A DNA stretch of 64,000 nt, taken from assembly GCA_029964075.1 (NCBI GenBank), contig CM057149.1:20660197-20724196 (forward strand). Reading direction: 5' to 3'. Made by a program: the position numbers and the translations under genes. This document shows positions 1 through 13,100 of the stretch, piece after piece. This DNA comes from Patiria pectinifera (lineage: Eukaryota > Echinodermata > Asteroidea > Valvatida > Asterinidae). Each line of letters starts with the position of its first letter. Positions within the stretch are counted from its first letter, which is position 1. A model generated the notes under the pieces. The model saw only the letters and a program-made list of their open reading frames with translations, was not told where the DNA came from and made no database searches.

Positions 1-1115
1 AACCTCTAAAAAAAATTTATAGAAACTTTTCTCAATCTTCCAAAATCTTCCCATGTGAAAAAGCAATGGCTGGGCTAGTAATACCTTTCTCAATCCCGAC
101 AAAACCGTTCCAAAAAAGCTCGATAAATTTGGGAAGATCTGAGAGGGTTACAGCTAACTGACAGTAAAGGGCCTGATGCACTTATATTATCAAGTTTACC
201 CTCCTATGAAAACACACATTCTGTGCCAAGTTGTTCTCTCAGGCAAAATCAATCAAGTGACTGTTTTCAACAGTTAGGAGCTCCCAGCATGCATTAAGCA
301 GAATTGACTGGCCGTGACTGTTTATGTAAATTGATACAGCTATGCTTTGACTGTAGGTGATTGATAAGCCAGCTGTGCCCTACCACTTGCCTGTTTTTGT
401 CTGTTGACTGAATTTGGCTAGTCACGGTGCTTGCTTGAAATAAGATTTGACTGTTGGTGACTAGCCTGTGTAAAAGGCATGGCAGGGGAAGAGGATTGAT
501 TTTTGGACTGTCTGTTAGTGTTCAGATAGCAGGAGGGTTTGAAAGAAAATAATTACATATTATTGGGTGGCCATCCAATACTATTATTTATATCCGGCTG
601 ACTTAATCCAAAAGAAATCAGTGACGCTGTCTTAAAACAGAACTTCGACGAAATACCCGCTAGCATAAGTTTGTCCTGGATCTTAAAATCCATTGGTACT
701 GTAGATTCTTCTCGGCCAGATACGCTCGCAGAATATTTACTGCCTTTTTGGTTACATGCAAGGTATTTTTGGCATCTTTCCTTCCAAAAATGTTGTTGAA
801 TTCTTTGTTTACTGAATACCAAAGCAAATCTTACATCGCTGGAAGCTGCCAATTTTGTTGATTAACACTTTGTGTGACATTCTGTTGACTGGTTGACGAC
901 TGTAAGTTTCTGCACTCTTGATTGACCGAGAACCTGCAAACCTGGTGTCAATACCATAAAATGTCTCATGTCTATGCAAAAATTATTTTAAAAACCCAAA
1001 ACGATATTGCATAGTCGTCCTGGTAGTTTCCCAAAAGTATGCAATACACTGATTTATTTTTACTTCTTGGAGGCCTGATATAAATACTAATATCCAATAT
1101 TCCTTACACTTGTAG
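1..1115. other. 5' flank or intron of RFT1, no exon recognised
   Basis: The first coding exon of RFT1 should lie upstream of 1116 and end with two bases of an Arg codon before a GT donor. I looked for a segment resembling the conserved N-terminal membrane region and found none, so it is probably left of the window. The stretch holds a dispersed repeat (199-538) and a short palindrome at 562-579. A 99-codon minus-strand open frame at 553-852 has no recognisable domain and is not called. Confidence 0.5.
199..538 (+). repeat. dispersed ~340-bp repeat, copy 1 (CCCTCC...GGAGGG ends)
   Basis: This segment is closely similar along its whole length to 15682-16024. Both copies begin CCCTCCT and end AGGAGGG, giving a short terminal inverted repeat. 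The similarity stops abruptly at these ends, as expected of a MITE. The two copies bracket the visible part of RFT1 in the same orientation. Confidence 0.75.
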
Positions 1116-4100
1116 GTTGCAGCTCCTGTATTCCACCACATTGTTCATAGCTGGGGAGGCATTCCGTCGAGCTTGCCTTAGCCAAGGCCAGCACAGAGAC
1201 TGGACACTCACAGTCAATCTGCTCTGGTGCTCGTAAGTAAATCCCTTGAAAAATCCTGGTCTTGATCCAAGACGTGAATTAAACAAGATGAATCAAATCC
1301 AATTTGGGAAAGGGCACTCGGACGTGAAAAATTTTGAGCATACCTCGTGCGCACTTGAGGTATGTTTTTTAATTTAAACCTGTGCCAGAGTTCTCGATAC
1401 CTGCATTGATTCATCAAGGATTTATGTTCTTGATAGTGACCATTTCCGACGCCTTGGCTTGACCACCCTTTGTTAGGGATCAGGACCAGCTGCATAAAGG
1501 GAAGAAAATAATCATCATTATCCAATCTTGTGACCAAGACCACCCTTCATATTATTCATGTGTATGTTCAGGATGTGACGTTTACATGTTTAAACGAAAA
1601 ATATTGTAAATCCATTTAAATATTTTCCAAAACGTGTAAACGAAACCTTAAATATAAAAAGGGACCTTCGGTCACGCAATTTGCCTTCGACCTTTACATA
1701 CTTTTTATTTCACAAATTAAAAGATTTACAAAGTATTAGAAGCACTGCACTACTTGATTACATTCCGGGTCATTGAGTTTATACGTTTTCAATAACTGCC
1801 CGCTATCTATTAGGCCAATCATATACAATGTTAACAGTTTACTGTGTTTGATGTTTTCACTTCCCCAGTGTTTCCCCTAAAATACTTTAAACTGTCCCAG
1901 TGTTCTCAGATTTTTTCCATAAGAAAACACGATGAAATTCCATCATTGTATCCTCCCCCCCTTGCACATATAAAAATATATCCTGGTACTGAAAACAAAA
2001 ACGTCCAGTGAGTGATTCGCAGCCCCATTGTCCAAATTGATGCAATTTATCTCCTGATCATGACAATGTATCTCTTTCAGTTCAGCTTTGAGTCTTTGAG
2101 ATTTCTGTGATGCATTCGCTTGTGTGCAGCGATTAGAATTTTAATACGTGAAATGACAGCCCATTTCAAACGGTCTATTTTGTAGATAAGGTTGGTGATG
2201 CTGATTGTAATCACCGAGAAATCTTTCTTGTTATCTTGTTTAGGTTTCCCCTCGGCATCACCTGTGGCATCCTGCTCAGCTATGTATGGATGGCACTCCT
2301 TGAGCAGCCAGATCCCAGCGTCGTTGCCAACTACTCATTTGGTGTGTGGGTGTATGCCACCTCGGCTATTCTAGAACTATCAGCACAGCCTCTCTTGGTG
2401 CTAGGGCAGGCAACGCTCTTTGTTAAACTAAAGGTGCGGACAAGCAAACATTCTTTCCTACATTTGACAGTTAAATACATCTCGGGTGGCATGGGTGGCT
2501 AGTGCGTAAAGTGCTTGCCTCTCACCACTGTGGCCCGGGTTCGATTCCCGGCTCCGACCGTGAGTAGAGTTGTTCATTGATTCTCTCCTGTGCCACAAGG
2601 GTGTTTCTGGGGGCTCTCTGGTTTTCCTCCCTCCGCAAAAAATCAAACCATTTCGATATCTGGCTGTGCTCTGTGGTTATACATGGGTCGTATGGCGGCT
2701 GCCAAAGGCGCCTTTACATGCCTTAGGCTCGACCCAATGTAGCCGCGTCGTTCGCAATTCAGCTTCTCAGCTGCAATTAAGGATGATTAGTCCCCAAATT
2801 ATAATTATTATTTATGTGAAATCAGGGTGTTTTTTTTATTTCTGCTTTTCTTACTCTGGGCTATAGTGGGGGCCAAAAATGTATAATTCAGCTTCTCTCA
2901 GCTTCAGCTGGATGATTAGTGATTAATTATAATTATTATTTATGTGAAATCAGGGTGTTTTTTTTATTTCTGCTTTTCTTACTCTGGGCTATAGTGGGGG
3001 CCAAAAAATACCATTACTTTTGCTGTGTGACTTACGAAAGGGCCTTTTGCAAGTAATTTTAGGAAGTGTATCATTTTACTTTTGTGTAAGCTGCACGTGA
3101 CTCTTTTTCAAAATGATGATTTGTTTTCTCCCACATTGCTGGTTGTACTCCAGCGAGCTGTAAGTTGCAAAAGAAAGGCGCAAGGATAATGCTGGACAAC
3201 TAAAAGCTGAAAATTAATAGCCCTGACCACTATGGGTATAACACTAGAAATTGCCTTGCAAGTTTCAATAGTTGACACAACCTTTTGCTAAACAATATGG
3301 GAGTGCCTTTAAATTTGCCCATAGTTTTGTGATGATGTTTAAAGGGATCATGACATAAATTTTACTTGGGAACATTTTGTGTGTGTGCAACTTTCTACTC
3401 CTCTTAGACGTATCAAAACTATTTGACATCCGATTTTGGGTAATGTTATTAAAAAAAACACTTCTTGACACATTTACAATTTTCCATGCTTTTCCTGACA
3501 ACCGCGAGCATTGTTGCTGTGATGTCATTTTAGGAATACGCTGTCCAGTTTAGTTGTTTTCTGTTCAAATTGTCAACCCAAACATTTGCTCATTGAAAAC
3601 ATTTTTGAGAAAAAAAATTACTCATTGGCTTACTATCATGTACTGAAACAACAACAAATCACCAAAGAAAATAAAATTTATGACTGCAAAATATCCAAAC
3701 TTCTGGCAACTTTTGGTGCTGAAATAACTGTAACATTGAGGTTTCTGCCAAAAATGACATCACACTTTGACTCATGAATATGGACATAACATTTATAGTA
3801 AAAAAACCAAAACGGCACCAAAATACCCTAGAAAATGGCAAAACGAAAGTTTAAAGTAAGGTTAAATGAGACATGAAGGTGCAATTTTAAGGATTGCATT
3901 AAAAAAATACTTAACATGGGCCCTTAAAGGATTGAGTTCTTTTAGGCTTGTTGACTCATGTACATAAGAATGTGCTGTTGAATTTCTGCATAGTGTTAAA
4001 TTTTTGGGGCTTTCTGGAAGGCTCAGTTCTGAGCAGGAGTTGACTCATTGCTTACTCGTACTTTCAAATTTCCTTTAATCACACGAAGAATTTGAAAATT

Positions 4101-7100
4101 TGAAAATGAAGTTTGAATGTCTTTTTATTTGCCTTCTCCAGGTTGTCATTGAAGGCCTAGCCATTGGTGGGCGGTCAGTGCTTGTTGCAGTATTGGTGGT
4201 CTTCTTTCCCCAGTGGGGGATTTATGCATTCTGCATCAGTCAGGTGAACAACTGAACGCTGTTCTCTTACCAGTGGGAGTGTTTTTTCATAAATATTAAT
4301 CAGCAAAAATTGATATAAATCAACGTAAACTTGCAAACCACTTTGCTTTTAGATTTCATTTATTTCAAGTGCATCAAATTTTTTTTGTAAAAATGTTTAT
4401 TGATATGGACGTACCAACAACTTGTTTATGTTTTTCTGTTTCCATTTGCAGTTAGGCTACACCGTCATCTACGTTAGCCTGTACTATGCGTACTTCATTT
4501 ACTTCATTTGGAAGCAAAGAAAAAAAGATGATGACTTTCCTATCAAGTCAGTGCGGGACATTTTTCCTAAACTCCATTCAAAGCAAGTAAGTATGCTTGT
4601 TATATAGTTACGGGCTCTGTGAAGAAGCACTCCCTCAAAGGTCACATAGAGAAAGTGAGGGGGAATTGACCTATCGCTGTTTGCGAGTTAGCCACGCCCC
4701 TTAGACAACCCAATGGAATTTTGTACACTAAGTTTTGTTTGTCTAAAATTTTGACGGGATTCTACCGCGATAGGTTAATACATGAACACCATTGCCGCTA
4801 TTCGTCAGGTGCTACCATGAAAACGTTACCCTTCTGTACACATTCAGGTGAAAATTAACCACAACAGTCCTGAATCCCCCAATTTTAATATCATTTTACT
4901 CACACCCTGGGGGTTAGGGTAAATCTTGTTTCACGCCATACACTTGGGAACCAGTGCATGCAAGCATTGTGTCCCGCCACACAGAGCTTAGTGAGTGGTC
5001 ACGAAGCACCATCTCCTGGTCATGAATGGAGTTTTGCAAAATGGTTGTCTTGTGTGCTACTTTCTCTAGAAACATGATTCTCATTTCATCAACTGGGGAC
5101 AAAACATGACTTTCATCATTCTTAGGAGTTGTGAACATGTGTTGAGTTGGCTTAGAATTAACCGCCACAATTATTGACACAGAAGGATTTTAGGTGCAGC
5201 CATAGTTGTAGTTGAGTCGATCACAAATCACATCAAAGGTAACGGGGGCAGGGGGTGAACATGGACAAATGAATGCCTGTGAGTAGCTTGCAACTTCTCT
5301 TGAAACTGAAGGACTTGTGGTTAACTTATGAGGACTTGTGATAACTTGTAAGGACTTGTAAGGACTTGTCAGGACTTGAGAGCACTTGTGAGGACTTGTA
5401 AGGACTTTAGAGGACTTGTGATAAATCATAAGGACTTGTGATAAGTTGTAAGGACTTGTGAGGACTTGAGAGCACTTGTGAGGACTTGTGAGGACTTGTA
5501 AGGACTTGTGAGGAATTGAAAGGACTTGTGAGGACCTGAATACAACTCTGATTATTTTGAACCCTACAAGTAACCTTCATTGCCTTGCAAGTTATCTAGG
5601 AACTTCGTTTTGCTGACATTTATTCCCTTATTTAACATCAGATTTTTGCACCATGTAAATAATTACCTGTGTCACAACGGTTGTATGTATGTGAGGAGTC
5701 CTTAAACTTACACCTGAAGATTTACATGTATAAATGATGCTGTTTCGATTTGTGTTTTCTTGCAGTGGATAAGTCCAGAGCAAGCTAATCTTACGTTGAG
5801 TTTCTTCAAGCAGGGTTTCCTCAAACAAATTCTCACTGAAGGTAAGTTTTCTCGCATCATTTCATTGTTGTTTTGTGGGGCTACGAAGCTATACTGACAC
5901 ATGCCTGTGCTGTGAAATTTTGAACTATTTTCATTTTCCTCCTAGATCCTACAAAATCCACTAGGAAGTTTTGGAGGAGTTTGTAGGATGATTAAAGTTC
6001 ACTTTATTTCTCCAGAAAAAAAAAAGAGAAAAAAAGCAAAATGTCAATGAAGCTTAAAGAGCAAATATATTGACTGCTTAAACTTGTGGTACAGTAAATT
6101 TAGCCTTCCCGGGTGATCCATGGAATATTTTTATGCCCCGCGGCGAAGCCGAAGGGGCATACTGTTTCCGCCTTGTCCTTGGGTGGGTGGGTGTGTGGGT
6201 GTGTGTGTGGGTGGGTGTGTGGGTGTGTGTGTGTGTCCGGACAAATCTTGTCAGCGCGATAACTTGAGAAATACTTAACATATGAACTTTAAATTTGGTT
6301 TGTGTATTGTTCTTGGTAATCCTAACAATCCTTTTGCATTTGGGGCCGAAAGGTCAATGGTCAAGGTCACAGTGACTAAAACAAAAGAAATTTTTGTCAG
6401 CGCGATAACTTGAGAAATACTTTACATGTGAACTTCAAATTTGGTTTGTGTATTGTTCTTGGTAATCCTAACAATCCTTTTGCATTTGGGGCCGAAAGGT
6501 CAAGGGTCAAGGTCACAGTGACTAAAACAAAAGAAATTTTGTCAGCGCGATAACTTGAGAAATACTTTACATATGAACTTTAAATTTGGTTTGTGTATTG
6601 TTCTTGGTAATCCTAACAACCCTTTTGCATTTAGGGCTGAAAGGTCAAGGGTCAAGGTCACAGTGACTAAAACAAAAGAAATTTTGTCAGCGCGATAACT
6701 TGAGAAATACTTTACATGTGAACTTCAAATTTGGTTTGTGTATTGTTCTTGGTAATCCTAACAATCCTTTTGCATTTGGGGCCGAAAGGTCAAGGGTCAA
6801 GGTCACAGTGACTAAAACAAAAGAAATTTTGTCAGCGCGATAACTTGAGAAATTCTTCACATGTGAACTTCAAATTTGGTTTGTGGATCGTTCTTGGTAA
6901 TCCAAATAGGCCTATCGCATTGGGGGTCGAAATGTCTAGGGTCAAGGTCACAGTGGCTAAAACAATAAAAATCTTATATTTATTCTGACATCATAGGGAT
7001 TAGGGATTAATTCATATAAAACCTACAGAAGACACTAATGCTGTCAATGAACGTTCCATGTGACCAACTTCGGGTACGGTACGTGTAAGTTGAAGTTTAA

Positions 7101-10100
7101 AAGAGTGGTGTTATGTCATGGGAACAGTCACGGTTGCGGGGCATTTGTGTTTGTAAACACACCTGACTTGTTTATTTTTTTTCTTCCGCTTCGCCTCGGG
7201 AAAATAGAATGCTCCATTGATCACCTCGGGAGGCTAGTTACCTACATTATTGGAAGCAGTCAGTGTCTGTATATGGATAAATATGGCTTTCTTTCTCTAT
7301 CTTCCCGTAGGAGAACGGTACGTCATGACCGTGTTTGACATGCTGAGCTTTGGGGATCAGGGTATCTATGAGGTCATCAATAATCTGGGCTCCCTAGCTG
7401 CCCGGTTTATTTTCCTGCCCATCGAGGAAGGCAGCTACCTGTTCTTTGCTCAGACTCTTGAGAGGGGAGTCCCTTTGGAGAAGCAGTCAAAGGTATGGAC
7501 AGCCACATGTATCAAAATTTGATTTGGCTTGTCAAATTTGGACGCACTAAAAAAGATATAGACTGTCTGATGCAGCCATAGAGCTATATTAAATTCCATA
7601 GAGAGTGAACTTGCCGTACGTAATTTAGCCTGCTGTGTGTATCCATTTGGTGTGCACAAACTTAGAATGGAAAACTTGAAATTTTTGTGTGGCTTTTGTA
7701 CAGCTATTTGCATATATATGTGGTTGTATTCAAATCGATGCATTGTTCAAGGTAGAGTTTATCCCTGAATTGAAAAAAGAAAAGAAAAAAAACCAACACA
7801 TTTTTGAGAACTGAAAATGGTTCAAGGTCTAGAAATAAAGACCAGTGAAATGTAGAAAAGAAAACACATTTTTTTTCCCTTGTTGAAATTGTCGCAGATT
7901 TATTCACGCGAGCATTCCAGAAGTTGTAAAACGAAAAAGATGAGGAGGAATATATTCATCTTAATTGAATCATCAGAAAATACTTGCTGTTGTTGAGCTA
8001 CAAGAAGTGCCTTGTGTCCAAGATACTATTTGGGGAAATGTATTATGTCATAAATTGCACATATACATGTATTAACAGCAAAATTGTTTTTATTTTGTGT
8101 CACTTCAAGAATAAAGTTCCTTTTTCTTATCTTTACAATAAAGCAGCATAGAATTTTGCTCATTGCAGAAAAAGATTCGTTCAGCAAAATTAGGTTTACA
8201 TGTAATACTCAAATAAGAGAATTTGATGAGTAATGTTTCCTGCAGAGCAGTTTGAGGACATTTGGTCATGATGTAAGTGCTCTTTTTCCAACAGGAGTCC
8301 ATAACGCTTGCCTCCGATTTGCTCAAGTGTCTACTGAAGTTTGTAGTTCTCATAGGCTGTACCGTCCTGGTCTTTGGCCAAGCTTACTCCTATCTCCTGC
8401 TGGATATCTATGGTGGATCACTGCTCAGCACCGGCTCAGGTAACTTCTTGTCATAGTTGTGTATCCAGTCAATCATAAGTCGGTCATAAGTCATCACAAG
8501 TCGTCACAAGATAATCCCAAATCGTCAGAACCCAATTGCAAGCCTAATCCTAGTCAGTTATAAGTCGATCAAAAGTAAAGTCACAAGTTGATCACTAAGG
8601 CCGAGTAAAAAAAAAAGACAGGATGCGCGCTCTTTTCTTTTATTTTTCCAAGATGGCGGATTTTCCAAAATGGCTTCTTGACTCTTTTGCTGATACAAAA
8701 TTGTGTCCAAATGAGCCGTAATCCTTTTTACATAGCTACCTTTTTTGGGGGAAATTGTCAGAAGACAGTATGATTGACAATATATAATTATATATTGCAA
8801 ATGTATTAAGTAACAAAAAAAGGAAGCGGGCGGGGATGAGAAACTGATTTAATTTTGTATTTAGCCTAATCATCAAAAGCCAACAACTAGTTAATAAAAA
8901 GTCTTATCACATGACAATCACTAGTCACCACAGTCAGTCAGAACCCAATCGCAAGCCAATCACAAGTCAAATCACAAGTCAGTTATAAGTCAATCAAATG
9001 TAAAATCACATATCAATCACTAATCATCAAAAGGCAATACCTAGTTAATCAAAAGTCTAATCGCACGTCAATCACAAGTCATCGAAGTCAATCCCAAATC
9101 ATCAGAACCCTATCGCAAGCCAATCACAAGTCAAATCACAAGTCAGTTACAAGTCAATCATACGTAAAATCGTATATCAATCACTAATCATCGAAAGGCA
9201 ATACCTAGTAAATCAAAAGTCTGATCGCACATCAATCACAAGTCATGGAAGTCAATCCCAAATCGTCAGAACCCAATGGTAAGAAATGCCTTTGTGTCAC
9301 AATCCATATAAGTAGGTTGTGATTTGTCTCGATACACACACTGCCTTAGATCCGCTCCTCGGATGGGGCCTGTCGCAGTGGAGTGCGCCCTCTAGGGTTG
9401 CCTCCCTGTCCAGTCTCCATTCAGCAACACTTGTCAATGTTGTGTTCCATGGGGAGTGCTTGAGTCATTAGTGTGTGAGAGTAGAATACCTCCACTGTGA
9501 GCTGGTAGTGTGTCATGTGCAGACCTACCCCTCAACTCCACCAGTGGAGGGGGAGGTGGAAGTGCCTCCCAAGGCAGTTGGTCAACTGATTACACATGAT
9601 GTCAGGCTTGTGGTGGGGACATTGTTCACATTTTTGGGTTATTAATTCGGGCTATTCACAATGCAGTGCACCACCAAGAGTTTGCCATGGAGAGTCCATT
9701 TTCTAAGTTCACGGCCGACAAAACATGGTCCATTTGAACGAGTGTCATAAGACAACTTGAGCTAATTTGTTATAGATTGGGGCATAGTGTTCTGCTGCCT
9801 TACAAAAAACACCATATTGATAAAAAGAAAAGGGCAAACAGATCCTCGAATCATATGCTTACGAAACTACTGACCAGAAAAACTAACAATTTCAAATGTC
9901 CCGCGCTGCGAATTTGTTGACCATCTCCCACAATGCACTGGGAAAAATTGACTCTCCATGGCAAACTCTTGGTGGCGCACTGCATTGTGAATCGCCTGAA
10001 TTGCGCGATAAGATGTTTTATCCATAGATCTTTGGTCAGTATTTTAGAAATATGTTTTTATGATAGCAATGGAAAAAAAATGTTTGGTGTTTTTATACTC

Positions 10101-13100
10101 TCCATTTCCAAGCCCAAGTTTTGAGGCTTATGTTATAATCGTCTTTATTTTATTTATTTGGAGCATTTCTGAACATTCTAAGGGACTTTTTTTTCCTTTA
10201 TTTTCAACAGGTCCAACTTTGTTGCGTTGGTACTGTGTCTATGTTTTACTGATTGCCGTTAATGGGATCACTGAGGCATTTGTGTTTGCTGCTATGAGCA
10301 AAAATGACGTGGACAAGTAAGTGCATCAATTTGCTTTTCATAAAATTTTCACACTTTTCCCAAAAATTACATCTTCTGAGTTGAAATTTTGACAGGATTT
10401 TCTTTTTAATAATCTGCTTCAGAATTTTTTTATTGTTTCTTGAATCGGCAAAAAAACAATTTTTTTTTTTGCAATTGGTGACAATGAGCTTTAATGAAGG
10501 AGCCAGGGCTCGATTTACAAAAAAAAAGGTGGCATGCACTGGTGCATGTAGACCAAAAAACCTACATGCACCAAGAAAAACCCACATGCACCATAATTGA
10601 CTTACACCTGTCTGCTTCTCTGAAGGCATTCTTCCTCTTTGATTTATCAAACTTTCTACAGACAGTACAGTACATAGCCTTTTTGACTCGATCATGCTCA
10701 AGCCTAGACCCATGAACGTGGCGTTGTATACGCCACGCTGTTGTGGCATTTCAAACATGGCGAAATTGATCCGCCATACATAATTTCGTACATATGTTGA
10801 GTACTTTTGCCTTCCCGCGTGTTCAGGATGTATCATTTCGACGAAATTTGCCATCGATGTAGACCCATACGAATGTGTTGAAATTAGATCTTAACCCGAC
10901 AAGTGACACAAGCACCCAGTGTCATTTGTGTGCAAAGTTACCCCTCCGAGCTAACCGTCTGCTTCATGTGGCGCATATGATAGGCGGCGTCCGATTGGCT
11001 AATAAGGAGACCACGTGATAAACGCAGCTAATAATTTGGAATCACACTTATGATCCGGACATAAGGAATGCCCGGAGCGTCAGTGTGATACCAACTTATC
11101 CGCAGCATGTATCACGTGGTAAATCACATGCATGATCGGAGGAGGTTGCAGGACGTCAAGATCTTGCCAACTCTGAATCTGCTGTGAGGAATAATTTATG
11201 TATATATAAAAGAAATAACACGTTTGTACACTATCTGGTCAAGTATTCAACAAACTTTATTCTTATTCTCACTCAATTGTAAATATATGCATGAAATGAG
11301 CATTTTTGTGCCTAAAAAATCTACATGCACGTCGTGCATGCTCAGTAAAAAAAGCTACGTGCACAAGCAAAACTCTACATGCACTGGTGCATGCGTGCAC
11401 CCGGGTAAATCGAGCCCTGGAAGGAGCTGAAAAGAAAATCTTGCGTAGTATTTTGTGTGCAAAGCACAAATTATTGGAAAACCATTCACAATTAATTGTG
11501 AGGCGTTCTGCCAAAATGAGACAGAACTGGGCAGAGGTCAAAATGAGGGTTTGTTGATAATAGGAAAGAATATAAACTTCTTTCAATCCTGTTTGTTGCA
11601 CTTCAATCAGACACCATTGACAAGTTGAGGCTGTTTAAAATTTGTATTTATCGACATGTCAAAAAAGTGAAATACTGAAAAAAATGCCTTTAAAGTTTCA
11701 AGTTTTGTAGTTTGAAAATGACAGATGCCAATTGTTTTTTTCTTAAAAAACACTTTTATTCCAGTATTTTTTTAACTATTTCTTAAAATTTTCAGAAAAT
11801 CGAAAAAAAAATAACGCCCATTCGCTTTTTTGCATTTTTCCCCGATACAGCCTATGCCCAGTTCCGTCTCATTTTGCCAGAACGCCTCACATATACGTTT
11901 TACAATTTGTAGCCTGTTTTTGCTTAGTAAATATTCAGCGCTGCGGTTAGCACCTTCACACGATGTTGGCCCCTGGTATGCCACTGTGCTCGTTAACCAT
12001 AATGGTACCCTGTATCCCCTCTGTAGGTACAATCAGAAGATGCTTCTATTTTCCATCATTTTCCTCTCGTCGTCGTGGTTCCTGACTAAAACATTTGGAA
12101 GTGTTGGTTTCATTCTGGCAAATTGTCTCAACATGACAGCTCGAATATTACACAGGTACAGTTGCCATAATTTCATTTTTAAAAAAGTCTTATTTTTAGT
12201 TTGAATGTTAACACCCTAATGTTTGCATCTTCACCTTATATTTGTAAAAAAATTAAAGAGATAATGGCCGTCTTTTGCAATCTTAGTTGTTGTTCAGTTG
12301 CCTGTTTTGGAACTAGTTTGTTTTTTGGTTTTTTTCCAACTTCAATGGGGAAAAATTAAAGTAAAGTCTGTCACAAGCCAATGTGGCCCATTAGGCCGGC
12401 GTTTATCTCCAGTTTCAGTAGCACGAAACAACCTGAGAATATTTTTATTCCCCCTGGACGGGATGCCAGTCCATCGCAGGTTACTCCCCAGCCAATGCCA
12501 GTACCCATTGATACTCCTGGGTGGAGAGAGGCAAGTGGGGGTGAAGTGGCTTGCTCAAGGACTCAGCGTATGACCGGCAGCTGGATTTCAACCCCTGACC
12601 CTCTGATCCCCTGACCCTTTGATGATCAAGAGTCACAAACCCTAACCACTAGGCCACACTCCCCTGCAAATGAATGGGTACCTTTTGCCAAATACAGTGT
12701 CATATTTTTATTACAAACAATATTTATTTTGATGTAATCATTCGTCAAATAAAAGAAGACCAAAAGATCATTTACACCTCTAACAGTCTTATTCTGTCTC
12801 TTGTTGCACAGCATTTACTTTACAGTGAACTATTACAAAGACACAGCATTCCAGCCACTGTATGGTCTGTTACCATCCGTACCGGTACTCTGCACATTGG
12901 TGGCATCATGGTTCATCACCTACATCTCAGAGGTGAGTTTTTGAGGTGCAGCTTTATTGTAAAGGTTCCTTCCCGTTTCTTTGTTCGTGTTTTGGGGTGT
13001 TTATTTGTTTGTTTGTTCCTTCAATCATCTGTTTGTTTATTCGTTAGTTCGTTCATTGGTTCGTTTGATTGTTCATTCGTTGATTCATTCATTTGATGTA

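Noticed and set aside
10246-10854. 202-codon minus-strand open frame
   Set aside because: It straddles the RFT1 exon 10211-10316, its intron and the left part of a hAT-type MITE, and contains no recognisable transposase motif. It is an accidental frame in low-complexity sequence.
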